NCBI GenBank assembly: GCA_019722365.1
Contig: JADFUC010001258.1
Coordinates: 124,001 to 188,000, forward strand
Direction of reading: 5' to 3'
DNA from: Lithospermum erythrorhizon
Lineage: Eukaryota > Streptophyta > Magnoliopsida > Boraginales > Boraginaceae
DNA length: 64,000 bases
A model generated the notes under the pieces. It was not told the DNA's origin, made no database searches, and saw only the letters and a list, made by a program, of their open reading frames with translations. Within the stretch, counting starts at the first letter, position 1. Each line of letters begins with the position of its first letter. Of the stretch, positions 12,061-23,165 are shown piece by piece. Made by a program: the position numbers and the translations under genes.

Positions 12061-13560
12061 CTATGAAGAAGATCCTAGACCAATGCTTAGTCCAGCCATC
12101 TTACAACAAACATCATGCTTCCATTTAGGCAATACCTTAGTAAGCATGTCGGCTCCATTGTCCTTGGTATGGACTTTGTAATGTACAACACATACCCAAA
12201 TCCATCTTTTCGCTGATATCTTCTTTAGCTTATGCTTGGATCTCGAATGGAAGGATGGATTTTTGCTCAAGTGAATAGCACTTTGTGAATCACAAAGTAT
12301 GGGTGATCTCTTAATTCAACTTCCTTAAGAATGCTTAAAGCCAAAGTAATTATTTGCAACATTCGGTAATGGCAATGTATTCCGCCTCCGTAGTGGATAA
12401 AGAAATGCATCTTTGAAGCTTGGATTGCCATGATATTGCTCCCCCTCCATAGGTAAATAGGTAGCCGGATGTGGACTTCTTTGAATTGATATCTCAGAGC
12501 CCATTATCCGAATCTGAAACTTTCAGTACATGCACCCTCCATAGAAAATACACACATTCGAAGACCCTTTGAGATACCTTAGTATCCATTTAACAGCATC
12601 GATGTTCCTTCGGGGTTGTGACGAAGTCATTATGAGTCCAGTGAATAAGGCATGTCGGTCAGAGTGCAAAGCATTGCATACATTAGACTACCCACGGTGG
12701 CAGCATAGTACGTTCTCCATTACCTTCTTCCTTTCTGTGGATTCCCAACCTTGGAACTTAATTTAAAATGGGCAACAATGGACAACTTCGCTTTGGTTTA
12801 GGCGATTCCGTATTGAATCCCAGGTAGCTTTTTGAATGTACCTTGCTTGAGACAACCAAAGCCTCCTTTTGACTCGATCTCTTTGTATCTTGACTCGATC
12901 TCTTCGTATCTAAATTACACAAGATATGTTTAAGCATACGCCCAATCTTTCATCTGAAAGCTTTGCCAATTGTTGCTTCAAGACATTGATCTTGCTAATA
13001 TCATTTACTTCTGATTGCAAGTAATAAATACGTGGAAATGGAAACCTGATAGAATAATTTACGAAGTTATTTGCGTACAAATGATCATTCGAGTCCTTGA
13101 AATCGTATCACATGAGCGAGTCAAATTTGTACCGTTTTAAATTGGAGCTTGTTTGACCAGCTAAAAGACTCTTCCTTAAATGCTTATGTGTTATTTACCC
13201 TTAGTCATGAATCCCTCCGGTTGTTCCATGAAAATATCCTCTTCAAGATCACCGTGGAGAAAGATTGTCTTAACATCTAATTTTTCAACTTCTAAATCAA
13301 GATGAGTAGCTAATCCAAGAATGGTTCAAATTGATGTCATCTTGACTACTGGAGAAAAGATCTCCAAATAATCAATACCATGTCTTTGTCCGAAGTCTTT
13401 CCTGACAATGCTTCTTTATACAGTTTGAGAATCAGCAATCTCTGAATTTGGTTTGTATACTCGTTGTTTTCAGATATTTTGGCCGTGAATGTTGACAAGA
13501 ATAAAGGTTTGTTCTTATCGAAGAGTGAGGGCTAAATGCCAAGTACCTTGCGTAAGCGTA
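12061..13560 (-). pseudogene. Element C reverse transcriptase and RNase H (decayed)
   Basis: RNase H ends the coding part: 12061-12270 reads SKNPSFHSRSKH, then VHTKDNGADMLTKVLPKWK and CCKMAGL, matching the copia LSKNPxxHxRTKH...NPADMLTK tail. Reverse transcriptase is clear at about 13200-13400, where the minus strand reads GQRHGIDYLEIFSPVVKMTS, LEVEKLDVKTIFLHGDLEED and IFMEQPEGF. Frameshifts and stops lie between these blocks. Confidence 0.85.
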
Positions 13561-14417
13561 GCGTCCGTTCTTCCGTTCCGTTGTGACCTTGAGTTGAACC
13601 ACTAAAAGTAATAAGTAGCGTACTCATGGGAGGATCTCCCAAAAGGATAAGCCTACCGCCACTGTGAGGTTCAGATAGTGGATTGAGGTTGATTAGTGTG
13701 AGTCGCCCCAGTCGGGATCTTCCGTTATTTTCTTAACTTCTTACCATTTTATGGTGTTGTGATATTCTCATACGTTAGTCTCCCATAGTGTCTTGTACTT
13801 GGGGTAGGCCAGGCACATTTAAAGAGTTATCCACTTGGCTCTAAATCCCGACTCCGCGCCGTGATGTCTCTTTTAGATTGACTCCGGTGCTTCGTTTGAT
13901 CAAAATCTCGAATTGTTTGATCCTCAAAGAAAACAACATCTACTTATATTTTTTGGTTGGTGGATCATAAATTTTATCCAGAATTTATCATTCAGCTAAC
14001 TCAATAATACACATTATTTTGATTTGTTATCAAGCTTAGTTCTTTCATCTTTCGGAATATGTACGAAAGTTCTCTGACCAACCTTAAGATACTTATATAA
14101 GGCTTCATACCATCCACAATTTCCCTTTGGAACCGCGCTTCCAGGACAAAGTGGTAGGTGACAAATTAATTATTTGATTGAGTACGCGAAGCAAGGCCCT
14201 CTCCCGAAATGTGGTTGGTAGATTAGAATAGGATAGCATTACACTTTATTTTCCTTGATAGTGCAGTTCGTCCTTTCGGCCCGAGCCTTGTGTTGAGGGA
14301 TCTTGGCGTAACTTTATTCATGTCGAATCTGATGTTCCTTCTGATGATCAAGCGAACCTATATCTTTACTTAAAATTTATCCATCCTAATGCCTTTGAGA
14401 CTTGTCCGATTCCACTT

Positions 14418-14849
14418 TCAACTAAATGAGAAATTCTTGAAGATATTACATACTTGATCCTTAGATTTAAGAGGATATGTCCACAATTTTCTTGAGCGAT
14501 GGGCAAATGAGCGTGACAAAATAAACACCTGACCACTTAGGTCTGGTTTTTCGTTGGTCCATGAAACATCGAATACACGAGTCAGTATTCTTGATCTCGC
14601 TGCCTTGACCTTGTTGAACGATGCTCTATGTTGTTTTCCTTTTAAGAAATGTACACACTTTGAAACAAAAGTGTCATCGACCTTAGATATAAGGTTTCTT
14701 CTAGCCAAGACATTAAGCTGCTTTTTTCGCTCGTATGGCTGCTTTATGATGCCGTGTTTGGCCTTGGATTCAAATATGCCTGGCTTCTTTCCTTTCGTAT
14801 GCCCACAGCTTTCTTTCATTCCCAGCTTCTCCGAAAGTCTCCTTAACAT
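14418..14849 (-). pseudogene. Element C GAG-pre-integrase and integrase start
   Basis: A 143-codon open stretch. It starts with LSEKLGM, the remnant of the H-x-R-L-G-H-M-S-E-K zinc-binding block, and continues with KCVHFLKGKQHRASFNK, equivalent to the usual CxxCxxGKQxRVSF. It then enters the integrase core with SRKLWTYPLKSKDQVCNIF. The first zinc-ligand histidines are lost and the downstream catalytic part is frameshifted. Confidence 0.8.
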
Positions 14850-15346
14850 AATTCCTAAAAGAAGTGTTTGTTGAAGTTAGATGGAACAAAGCCCAGAGTC
14901 TATAGTCTGTCACTTGATCGATCATCCATCTTGTCACGTCCCCAGGGGTCAAAACCATGATCAAGAGTCTCCACTCAGACTTCCACAATGGCCCACAAAT
15001 TGTTGTTTGTCTCTTTCTTGGTCTTCCACCGTGCCGTTTACTTTCATCTTTCTTGAAGGGGTAGCTCGGGTTTTCAATGTCCCGTGCTTATTACAATAAT
15101 GGGATTGATCGTCGCTTCTTGGAGGGTGCCCGATTTGGTTGGTTTTATTTTATAGTTCTTGCTCCCACTTCGCTTTTAACAAATACGCTCAAGGTGTCGC
15201 TGGCTAGAACCACCGAGTCCATTGTTGTCTACACTCACTTACCTGCTTACCGACTCTTGCATTAAGGATGGCGTTGGATACAAACTCCTTTGAAGAGTTC
15301 CGTGAGGGCAGAAGCACTCGATGATACACTAAGAGTTTCCCGAGAA

Positions 15347-15940
15347 TCAGGAGAAAACCAAGTAACCAAAGGGGCATTGCCGTCGAGTAAGTCGATTCCA
15401 GTAGAGCGATAATTGATTATAGATGTGTTCGAGTTGATTCAAGTGTTCCGTTAGTGAATTGCCATCAACATATGAAAGTTTGCCTAGTTGCCTAATCAAA
15501 CTAACCTTTTGTCCAAATGTTTTCCTATCATACAACCCTTGTAGTTTCGACCAACATCCATAAGCAGTTGTGATATTTTCGACATGATGAATTACACCAA
15601 CGTCTATATAATCACGTATGTAACCTAAGCACCTCCGATCCGGTCATTGAAAGTTTGCCTAGTTACTTGTCAAGTAACCTTACGTCGGTGTTTTCTTGTC
15701 GTAAGCCTTGTAGTTTCGACCAACATCCATAAGCAGTTGTGATATTTTTCGACATGATGAATTACACAGCGTCTATATGTCGCGTATTAGCAACCTGGCA
15801 CCTGCCTCGGTTACTCCGTTCATGAATATCCGTAGGAGGCGCATTCTAGTTCACCGATTGGCACTTCTTTTACGCTCTGAGCGATGACATCTTGGTCTTC
15901 CAAATTGCATAATTGTTTGCCGTTGACATTACCATCTTAG
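15347..15940 (-). pseudogene. Element C gag with an internal tandem duplication
   Basis: The minus strand reads YAIWKTKM near 15920, then GYIRDYIDVGVIHHVENITTA (in part), YDRKTFGQKVSLIRQLGKLS and GNSLTEHLNQLEHIYNQL, the typical order of a copia gag (UBN2-type) protein. A segment of about 170 bp is present twice in direct orientation, 15474-15640 and 15649-15815. The inner one is better preserved. The duplication disrupts the frame, so this gag cannot be made as one protein. Confidence 0.8.
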
Positions 15941-15984
15941 GCTTATCCGTCGTCATGATTCGAACACGAGCTGCTTAGTACACT

Positions 15985-16460
15985 TATTGGAATTGTTTGA
16001 ATAAAACGTTATCAATGAAGGAACTCTAAACCTAACTTATTATCGAAGAACCGTATTAACTCGATCAATTCGAAACGATTAAACAATGCACAAGAAATAT
16101 AAATTAAACAAGAGAATTTGTTTGTGGCTTTGGATTCACCTCCACCACTAATAATAACTATCTTATTGAAGAACAAAATAATGATTACAATCACTCAACT
16201 TTGATCTCTCAACCTACTAGCTAACTATTGTATTCTCAAAATTAATTCATATGTTTACAAGATTGAATTCGGCTACTATATATAGGCTAACTATTCGACA
16301 TCGACTAGGACTAATCCTACTTCTAATAGAACAAGCACTCCTAAACATATATGGACTATGAACTTCAATCCTTGTAAAACTCTTTCATTGATCTTGATGC
16401 AGTTGCTTCTTGAGTTTCCAACATGTGGATGAGTCCATGCAAGCGAGGAACACCTCAACA
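15985..16460 (-). repeat. Element C 5' LTR
   Basis: Direct-repeat partner of 11531-12008, immediately upstream of the gag region on the minus strand. Its outer end CAACA is followed by the target-site duplication CAGGT. Confidence 0.9.
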
Positions 16461-16465
16461 CAGGT

Positions 16466-17307
16466 AAAGACATTGGGTTGCAGCAAATGGATTGTTTAAG
16501 GACTTTTTTAAGGAGGGGATACAACACCGAAAGGCTGAAGTTGGTGAAAGTTCAAGCAGGTGGGAGCCTTATATAGAGATATATCAATGGGAGATTTTGC
16601 ATTGGGTGCCATGGCAGAACAGGTTTAAAAGTGTCAGATACCTAAACATTAGGACTATGCTGCAAAACAAATCAACCCTTGATCAAAGTTGGCAAAAGAT
16701 AAATAATGCAGAACACTGACAGTATGGCAGCACTGTTCATACCCACCTTCAACCTCTGATTTGCACCTTTTGGTACTTTCACAATGAAACTGAAATTTCT
16801 CATTCTGATATGGCGTTCGATATTGAAAAAAACAAAATTTGCTCTCCAATTTTTAATATAGATCGTTAAACTTTTTATTATTTTACATAACAAGTGGAGT
16901 TCAATCATAGAATGATAAGATTTTGGGAGCTTGGACTAAGACTGAGAAGTTGTACTGTTAGGCAACATAATGCAAGAACTCAAAATTGTTTGTCCAGCTT
17001 CCTCTTAATGATTGAATGAAGTGGATCTAGCATGCTAACCCTTGGTGCAATTTTAGGCAATCCAAGAATCCCCTAAGATTCCAGCACATTCCAATACTAC
17101 TAACATTTTGGGATATAAGAAGATTGGGGCAAGTGATCAAAATCTGATATGTATTAGTACATAACTAAGCATAATTTATCACAAAACCTTTACAATTTAC
17201 ATGAAAATTATTCCATATATTCTGTATCTGTTCAAAAGAAAGATTATAGTACTGAGCTATATACTAATCTGAATGTCAGGAGTAGAATGCTACAGTTGTT
17301 GAGTAAT
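16466..17307. other. Region between element C and HPPD, with the HPPD 3' UTR
   Basis: No gene is supported. The part nearest HPPD (about 17150-17307) should hold its 3' untranslated region; the minus strand after the stop is AT-rich with TGTAAATTG- and AATATATGGAATAA-type words that could serve polyadenylation. Short frames at 16492 (plus) and 16655-16908 (minus) resemble nothing I know. Confidence 0.4.
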
Positions 17308-20300
17308 TTATGAAGCTGTGGTTTCAGAGATTTTTTGTTTAGACTCGAGGATCTTCTCAAATTCCTCGATCGACTTGAAGAGCTCAGAGAAATTTCCTTT
17401 GCCAAATCCACCACATCCACCTTTTTGATATAGCCGTCCCTGATCATCTTCAAGCATGCACCCAATTCGCTGGATTATTTCAATAAATATTGTCGGCCTG
17501 TTTCAAGCCGAAGGAAAAAAACAATCAGAACAAACATTAACAAACACCATAACAAAGGCAATATTATTGCCACATCAAGAATGAATATAGCCACATCAGG
17601 TACAAATGTTGATACTATATGAGCATCAATAATTGCATCAAATGCAATTATATTCACTCTTGATGTGGAAAAAGAATCACCCCATAAAAATATAACTGTA
17701 TCAATAATACTCCCAGGTTGCAAGATTTTCTGTTGCTATCAATACCATCCAAATAAATTGAAACATGTTGTTTACAGTTTGAGGACTTTCAGGTCAACTA
17801 CTACTCTACCATATGGTTAGCAACGTTAAAGAAATGGAGCATAAATCAACAAACTCCCCTCTTAAAAGACAAAGGTCATGTAGCAACATAATGTCAAACA
17901 AATTAGTTGTAATACTATGACAAGTGAGAGGCCACCAGTTGTATAGTTGTATTAATAATATTCCTGATAAATACTGATTTAAAAATGGATTAGGATCATT
18001 ACTTCAAGCCTAGTATAAGCAGTCATTTTGCAGACTGTAAGGAATTGCAGAAGAATTTAATCTAAAAGAGATCTACTAAATCGTTTCCAGATAATATTCA
18101 ATGGAAGGGGAATCATGTCGCACTGGTTTGCCACGAAAACTTATGCCGCATTTTTTCCAAATGGATTCTCCTTATTAGATACCAAGAAGCGAAATAATGC
18201 AATTCCGAATATCAAGACCAATCAGAAGAATGAAGTGAAGCTAAAGATGCCTTCCACTCCAAAACAGTCGTCAACTAAAAGAATTCAACCAAGCCATCAA
18301 CTAAAAGAATTCAACTTCCTTTTAGCAAAAATAGCCTGGTTTATGTATGATATACCAAATAGTTTCCCTGAACTAAAGTATTTTCCCTGGTCGATAGAAG
18401 CTTTCAGAGACATGACCATCAACTCAAAGAACTGTTTCTGACTATTCTGAAAAACAGTTACAGACTAGATGATTTTATTGAGAATACACCTCGATCATAT
18501 AGGTTTCAAAAGTAGGGAGCTAATATCACACAAATAAGGAATTCCCAAGAAATGTTTGGAGCAAAAAAACATCAGCAAAATTGATCTTAAAGCTGGATGC
18601 AATATATCATAATGACAAAAACTAATTAAAAAACATATTCCACAAAGAGAATTCTATAAGTGATTATGTGAGACTTATTTCTGAATTCTATTTTCTAGTA
18701 TAACATACAATGTGAAAATATGCTAGAATAAATGTCGAATATTCGAAATAAGCTAACATCACAATCTTTCCCTTAATTTTAAATAGTTAAACCAATTTGG
18801 CATCTTTGCGTAGGCGATATACAAAAAGTGTAAGAAGCATCCAATGCTCTAATGATGAAGTTCCCCATAGTATATTCTGTTCAGTAAGTTATCATTAGGG
18901 ACAAATCATTCCAGGTTGAACTATTTAGATGCAATCAACAAAAGCCCAAACCCCAACAGTACAAGAGTACATGAAAAGATTCTGCAAAACTGAAAACTTC
19001 AAACCTCAGAATTTTTGTTTCTATCCACCTGACTCGCCCCCCCTCAAAAACTTTTTTTGATTGCAATTAACACACCAAAGAAGAACTGGCGAACCTTAAA
19101 AGGTATAACAGCACGATGGCCGCAACTTTGATAAATTTAGCTCTATTATAGTTACTTTAACAAAATATGTAGAGCACAGACACCCAAACTAACAAATTTT
19201 AGGATTTGAAGTGATTTTTATGTTTCTGGCTCTCCTACGTATTGGTTCAAGATTCATAACTACAAAGAACAATTACACATAAAACATAAAAAATAAACAG
19301 TAGTTGTTGCATACCTGTCTCCAACAGGTTTAGTAAAAATCTGAAGCAAAGTCCCCTGATCATCTTTATCCATCAGAATCCCCAACTCTTCACACTCCTT
19401 AATCTGCTCATCACTCAACACATCTCTTGCCCTATTCTTCAACTTCTTATAATAAGTTGGCGGTGGCGAGGGCATGAACTCGAACCCCCCAATTCCACTC
19501 CTCTTCCTCATCTCCCTCAAAGTCCTAAATATATCCTCAGTAACCAATGCAAGATGCTGCACTCCAGCTCCCTCATTATGCTCCAAATAAGTCTGAATCT
19601 GACTCTTCCTCTTCATCCCATGAACCGGTTCATTAAAAGGAAGCAACACAGTTTCATCGTTATTCGCCAACACCATCGAATTCAAACCACTCTCTAGAGT
19701 CCCCACATCCTCAGCAGTAAACTCCGCAAATTCATGAAACCCTGTAAACTTCTTAACATATTCCACAACTGGACCCAATTTTGGGACATTTCCAACTGCA
19801 TGATCTAATCTTCTTATCCCATAATCCAATTCAATATCCAAACCCTCCACAACCTCAAAACCAGGCAAAAAAAGATCACCACCATTACCACCACCACAAC
19901 TAACAAAACGCAAAACAACATCACCATACAACCCAACCTCAGCAATAACCGTCCTACCATCACGTAAAACAACAGGTTCCACCACAGGGTTCGCGCCACG
20001 TGAAACCGAGGTCGAAAACGCCACGTGGGCATCTTCCACCTCGACCGCAACGGCACGAACACCTAGTCCATGAGAAGCAACAAAACCTCTATGCACCAAA
20101 CAAGAAAACCCATAAAAAGCAGCTGAACAACTCGAACAATACGTAGTATTCGAATAAGGAGCCGTAAAAACAAAATTCAACTCCCCAGACTTCAATACAT
20201 ATGAAGCATGAACCATATTTCCAGTTGAAAGATCGGATTTTGCGTACATGGTCATCCCCAAACCCCAAGAAAATCTACTTGCAGTATTTATAGCATCTCC

Positions 20301-20450
20301 ACACCAGAATTCAACATGGTGGAAGCGTTTCACATTGAATAAATCAGATTTTGGATTAGTTCTTACAAAGTTGTTGCACCCCGCCAATTTGAATGGATTT
20401 TGTGGTGGTGGAGGGTGGTGGTCCACGGCGGCGATATTATCTATGCCCAT
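17308..20450 (-). CDS. HPPD: 4-hydroxyphenylpyruvate dioxygenase, two exons
   Basis: This Fe(II)-dependent enzyme converts 4-hydroxyphenylpyruvate to homogentisate, feeding tyrosine breakdown and, in plants, tocopherol and plastoquinone synthesis. Exon 1 is 20450-19315 and exon 2 is 17497-17308, joined across GT...AG (ACAG/GTATGC and AACAG/GCCGAC). The split codon gives Arg379. The product is 441 residues, the usual plant length. Early family motifs are FHHVEFWCGDA (44-53) and KSDLSTGNMVHASY (71-84). Iron ligands are His217 (RLDHAVGNVP), His299 (GVQHLAL) and Glu385 (FIEIIQR), with the family's 82- and 86-residue spacings. The C-terminal lid has GGCGGFGKGNFSELF. The start is the first in-frame ATG, in an AAAATGG context. 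The open frame extends 33 codons upstream without another ATG. I see no stop, frameshift or obvious plastid transit peptide. Confidence 0.97.
17498..19314 (-). other. HPPD intron
   Basis: A 1817-bp intron with GT at 19314-19313 and AG at 17499-17498, placed at the GDR/PTIFIE junction. The 108-codon plus-strand frame inside it (18115-18441) has no recognisable domain and is likely chance. I see no LTR or inverted-repeat transposon in it. Confidence 0.93.
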
Positions 20451-20720
20451 TTTATGGTGAAAACGGGATTGAATGGAGTTTAAATGTTTGAGGTTTGCAG
20501 GAGTTGTTTTGTTTATTACAGGAGTATGTTTGTTTTGAGAAATGGACAAGTGAAGTGGGACGAGGAAGGTGTAGTGTTTGGTTGTTATTTAATGTTGTGG
20601 TGGGAAATGTGGGTGGTGAAGAGACGAAATGGAGTGGGATAAGTAGTATTGTTAGTGGTAGTGGTAAATACAAAATGACAATTGGATCGATATACTCGTT
20701 CTGATTATATCTGCGAAATG
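20451..20720 (-). promoter_or_regulatory. HPPD 5' UTR and probable core promoter
   Basis: The minus-strand sequence upstream of the ATG is pyrimidine- and A-rich, with many CAAC/CACC words, as in plant leaders. The part at about 20536-20680 is repeated in decayed form at about 23000-23150. In that copy the place matching ACTTATCCCACT reads as a TATAAA. This suggests the TATA region of HPPD lies near 20640. The transcription start cannot be fixed from sequence alone. Confidence 0.5.
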
Positions 20721-21289
20721 CTATTTTATTTAGTCGATATGGAATTAAATTTGAATGGAAATAAACTCAGATTTTGTATATATGTAGAAAATATTAAAAA
20801 ATTAGGACTGCAAATAAGAGTACGATAAAATTAGACCCACACAAACGGGATCGAAAAAATTAGGGACACAACATGCTTTTTGGTAATCCCATCAGTGTGT
20901 TATTTTTTGCCTGACTACCGAACCGATGTAGTTTCCAATCCGTTCTTGTATATTTTTTTGCCTGGCCGTGCAGGACTGTGTGTCACTAGGATATGTAGGC
21001 GCTTTGCTCAATTCTCGATAGGTTAGTTCGAATAGTTCGTTCGAATAGTTCGTTCGTCAAAAACTTATGCCGATATTTAATGGATACTCGAACACTTAAT
21101 TTTATGTTCCGTCCATTTTGAGACATAAACTTGAATAAATTCAAGGAAAAATAAATACATAATTTATAATTAATAGTAATAATATATAACATAGTAAAAT
21201 TTGTTAAATTTGAAATATGATGCGGCATAAGTCCTTGAATCTTGGGAATGATTGAAGCCCAAAATTATAGCGAATTTGAATACTTTGAA
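20721..21289. other. Intergenic, nothing recognised
   Basis: AT-rich DNA upstream of HPPD. It contains GTTCGAATAGTTCGTTCGAATAG-type short repeats at about 21025-21055. No coding or RNA gene is supported. Confidence 0.4.
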
Positions 21290-21878
21290 TATATTATTGT
21301 TTGATAACGGTTTAAAAAGAAAAAACTTTAAAATTGAGTTGTATTAACAGTTTACTTTATTATATTTGGTTTCTGTGTAATATATTAAATAAATACTACT
21401 ACAATAGATAAATAAATAATAATCTTCTTATTATGAATAGAATAAATATGATTACCTTATCATATTATTATCATAATTATAATAATTATAATTATTATTA
21501 TTAATTATTATAATTATTAATACAATTATTGTTAATTAATAATAATAATAATTAAAATTAGATTACAAAATAATAATAATAATAATATGCGTTGACTTCA
21601 TGTAAATAAAATATGTGTTATTTTGGGTGATAAGTGGGATGTGAAAAAAAAATTATGGGAGGGAGAAGTATTATGCAAAATTTGGGTTTATCGCCGGTTT
21701 AGTTAAAATGAGAAAATTAAAGACAAAAATTTTAACTTAAAAATCTCTTAAAGATTTTGATAAGATCTTATTTTATTCATTACTTTAAATAATAATTAAC
21801 AAAGAAACTTAAAAAAAAACTGCTCAATTTTTTAAGTTTAAGTTCTTAAAATTTTAAACAACACCTCATAAGTTGGAA
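21290..21878. repeat. MITE-like repeat, copy 2
   Basis: The ends are imperfect inverted repeats: the left starts TTGTTTGATAACGG and continues to ACTTTAAAATTGAG, and the right, reverse-complemented, runs from GTTGTTTAAAATT to AAAAAATTGAG. The core holds about 170 bp of (ATT)n at 21425-21590. The shoulders match those around 1955-2070 and 3715-3990. It has no coding capacity, which fits a non-autonomous DNA transposon. Confidence 0.55.
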
Positions 21879-22990
21879 ATCCATTAACAAAATACCACAC
21901 TCATTAATAAATATTGAATAGTATTTTGAGAGATTTTATCATCAAATATGTAGGGAAGAGAGATTTTGAAAACTCGAATTGGATTTTTAGAATCGCATCG
22001 ATTTTAATTTGGTGGATTTTTTTAACCACATCGATGAGATTTGGATCATTTCAAACTGAAACTTTTTATGATTTTGTACAAAACCGAACCAATAAAATCG
22101 AACTCCACCGATTATTAGTTTTTTAAAATTTTCATTTGTGGTCACAGTATGATGTTTGGGTGAATTGAACAGTTGTGGTTGTTTTTTGCGAGAGGTGGAC
22201 AAGCTTATCCCCGAATGTCGCTTCGATTGGTAAAGAAATAAGTCTTAATTATCAGAGTGCTTACTTTTTGCGTTGTGGATTCATTACAGGCGGCATATGT
22301 TGAAAGTGATAAAAAAGAAAATTTCAATCCATAATTAATAATTGGGCTAAGTCTAATGATTAGTTACTTTATGATATTCGAATATGAAAACGGGATTAGA
22401 CCGTCACGTCAAAGGATCAAATAGGATGTCGAAAGGAGATCGTTCATGATGGATCGATTAATTATTCAGTTATGTGTAGATGGGAGCAAAATTTGATTAG
22501 GGAGCAATTTGTTTTGGCACTCAAAATATGGGCCCCACCTGACAATAAAATAAACAAATTTATTCCTTTGTTATGACTCGTCGGCTTGGCATTTCTTTGG
22601 TTGGTTGGTTTTATTTTTTTCCCTCTTCTTTTTAAAATCGTTTTTGGTATAATAATTAAGCAAATAAAATATATATTACTAGTTTTTTATTTTTAAAGGA
22701 TCTATAAATGGAGATTAGGTTTGTATCATTTGGACACCAAAAATTTGAGTTTTATACCCTTTTCATTAATTGTATTAAATATTATGAATTTTTTGAAGTA
22801 AAAATATTTTGTGAAAGGAAAGAGTGATATGAAAGAGAATTAATTTGTGTATAAATGTCTTGCTTTGTTGGAATTTATTCTTGAAAAAATGTATATTATT
22901 TATAGTATTAAATTTGATGTGGAGAGGGAGAGAAGTGTCAATTTAACTTAACTTGTCGATAGATAGTCTTAGTATGACAGTTTTACCGAT
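21879..22990. other. Intergenic, nothing recognised
   Basis: AT-rich DNA without a supported gene. The 70-codon frames on both strands at about 21914-22202 overlap each other and show no family features. Confidence 0.35.
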
Positions 22991-22994
22991 TTCT

Positions 22995-23165
22995 GAAAGT
23001 AGACAACTGAAGTCTGAAGTGGGACGAGAATTTGTAGTGTTACTGTGTTAGGCTGTTACTAATTTTGGGGTGGGAAATACTTATGGTGAGGAAATGAAGT
23101 GGGGGGTTTATAAATGGAAGCAAAACGTGGAGGAATAGTAGTGGTGAATGAGGGATTTGGGGATT
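22995..23165 (-). repeat. Decayed duplicate of the HPPD promoter/5' UTR
   Basis: About 150 bp match 20536-20680 block by block in the same orientation: GACAA.TGAAGT, GTGGGACGAG, GTAGTGTT, GGTGGGAAAT and GGTGA.GA...GAA.TGG. The HPPD coding sequence that should follow, at lower coordinates, is absent. It is therefore a promoter/leader duplicate, or the last trace of a lost second copy. Confidence 0.7.

Larger units (their letters stand above)
11531..16460 (-). mobile_element. Copia element C, complete structure, inactive
   Basis: A 4.93 kb minus-strand Ty1/copia retrotransposon. Two LTRs of about 477 bp (11531-12008 and 15985-16460) flank the interior. The element is bordered by CAGGT at 11526-11530 and 16461-16465, the 5-bp target-site duplication. 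LTR termini read TATTG...CA on the plus strand, the first probably a mutated TGTTG. Domain order on the minus strand is gag, GAG-pre-integrase/integrase, reverse transcriptase, RNase H, which defines copia rather than gypsy. A polypurine tract (AGTGGGGAGAA, minus strand) borders the 3' LTR. Coding parts carry stops and frameshifts, so the element is not autonomous now. Confidence 0.9.

Noticed and set aside
14554..15265. Plus-strand frames over element C
   Set aside because: They are antisense shadows of the integrase and gag regions of a minus-strand copia element.
16490..16720. Possible exon on the plus strand after CAGGTAAAG, which looks like a splice donor
   Set aside because: CAGGT there is the target-site duplication of element C, and the flanking sequence shows no reliable coding signal.
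18115..18441. 108-codon plus-strand frame in the HPPD intron
   Set aside because: No domain, antisense to the gene, and within a well-supported intron.
20451..20549. Upstream in-frame extension of HPPD by 33 codons
   Set aside because: It has no ATG, starting from a TTG; the family length and the good ATG context favour 20450 as the start.
22205..22300. Possible tRNA-like sequence (CGATTGGTAAAG)
   Set aside because: An A-box-like word is present but there is no acceptable B-box downstream.
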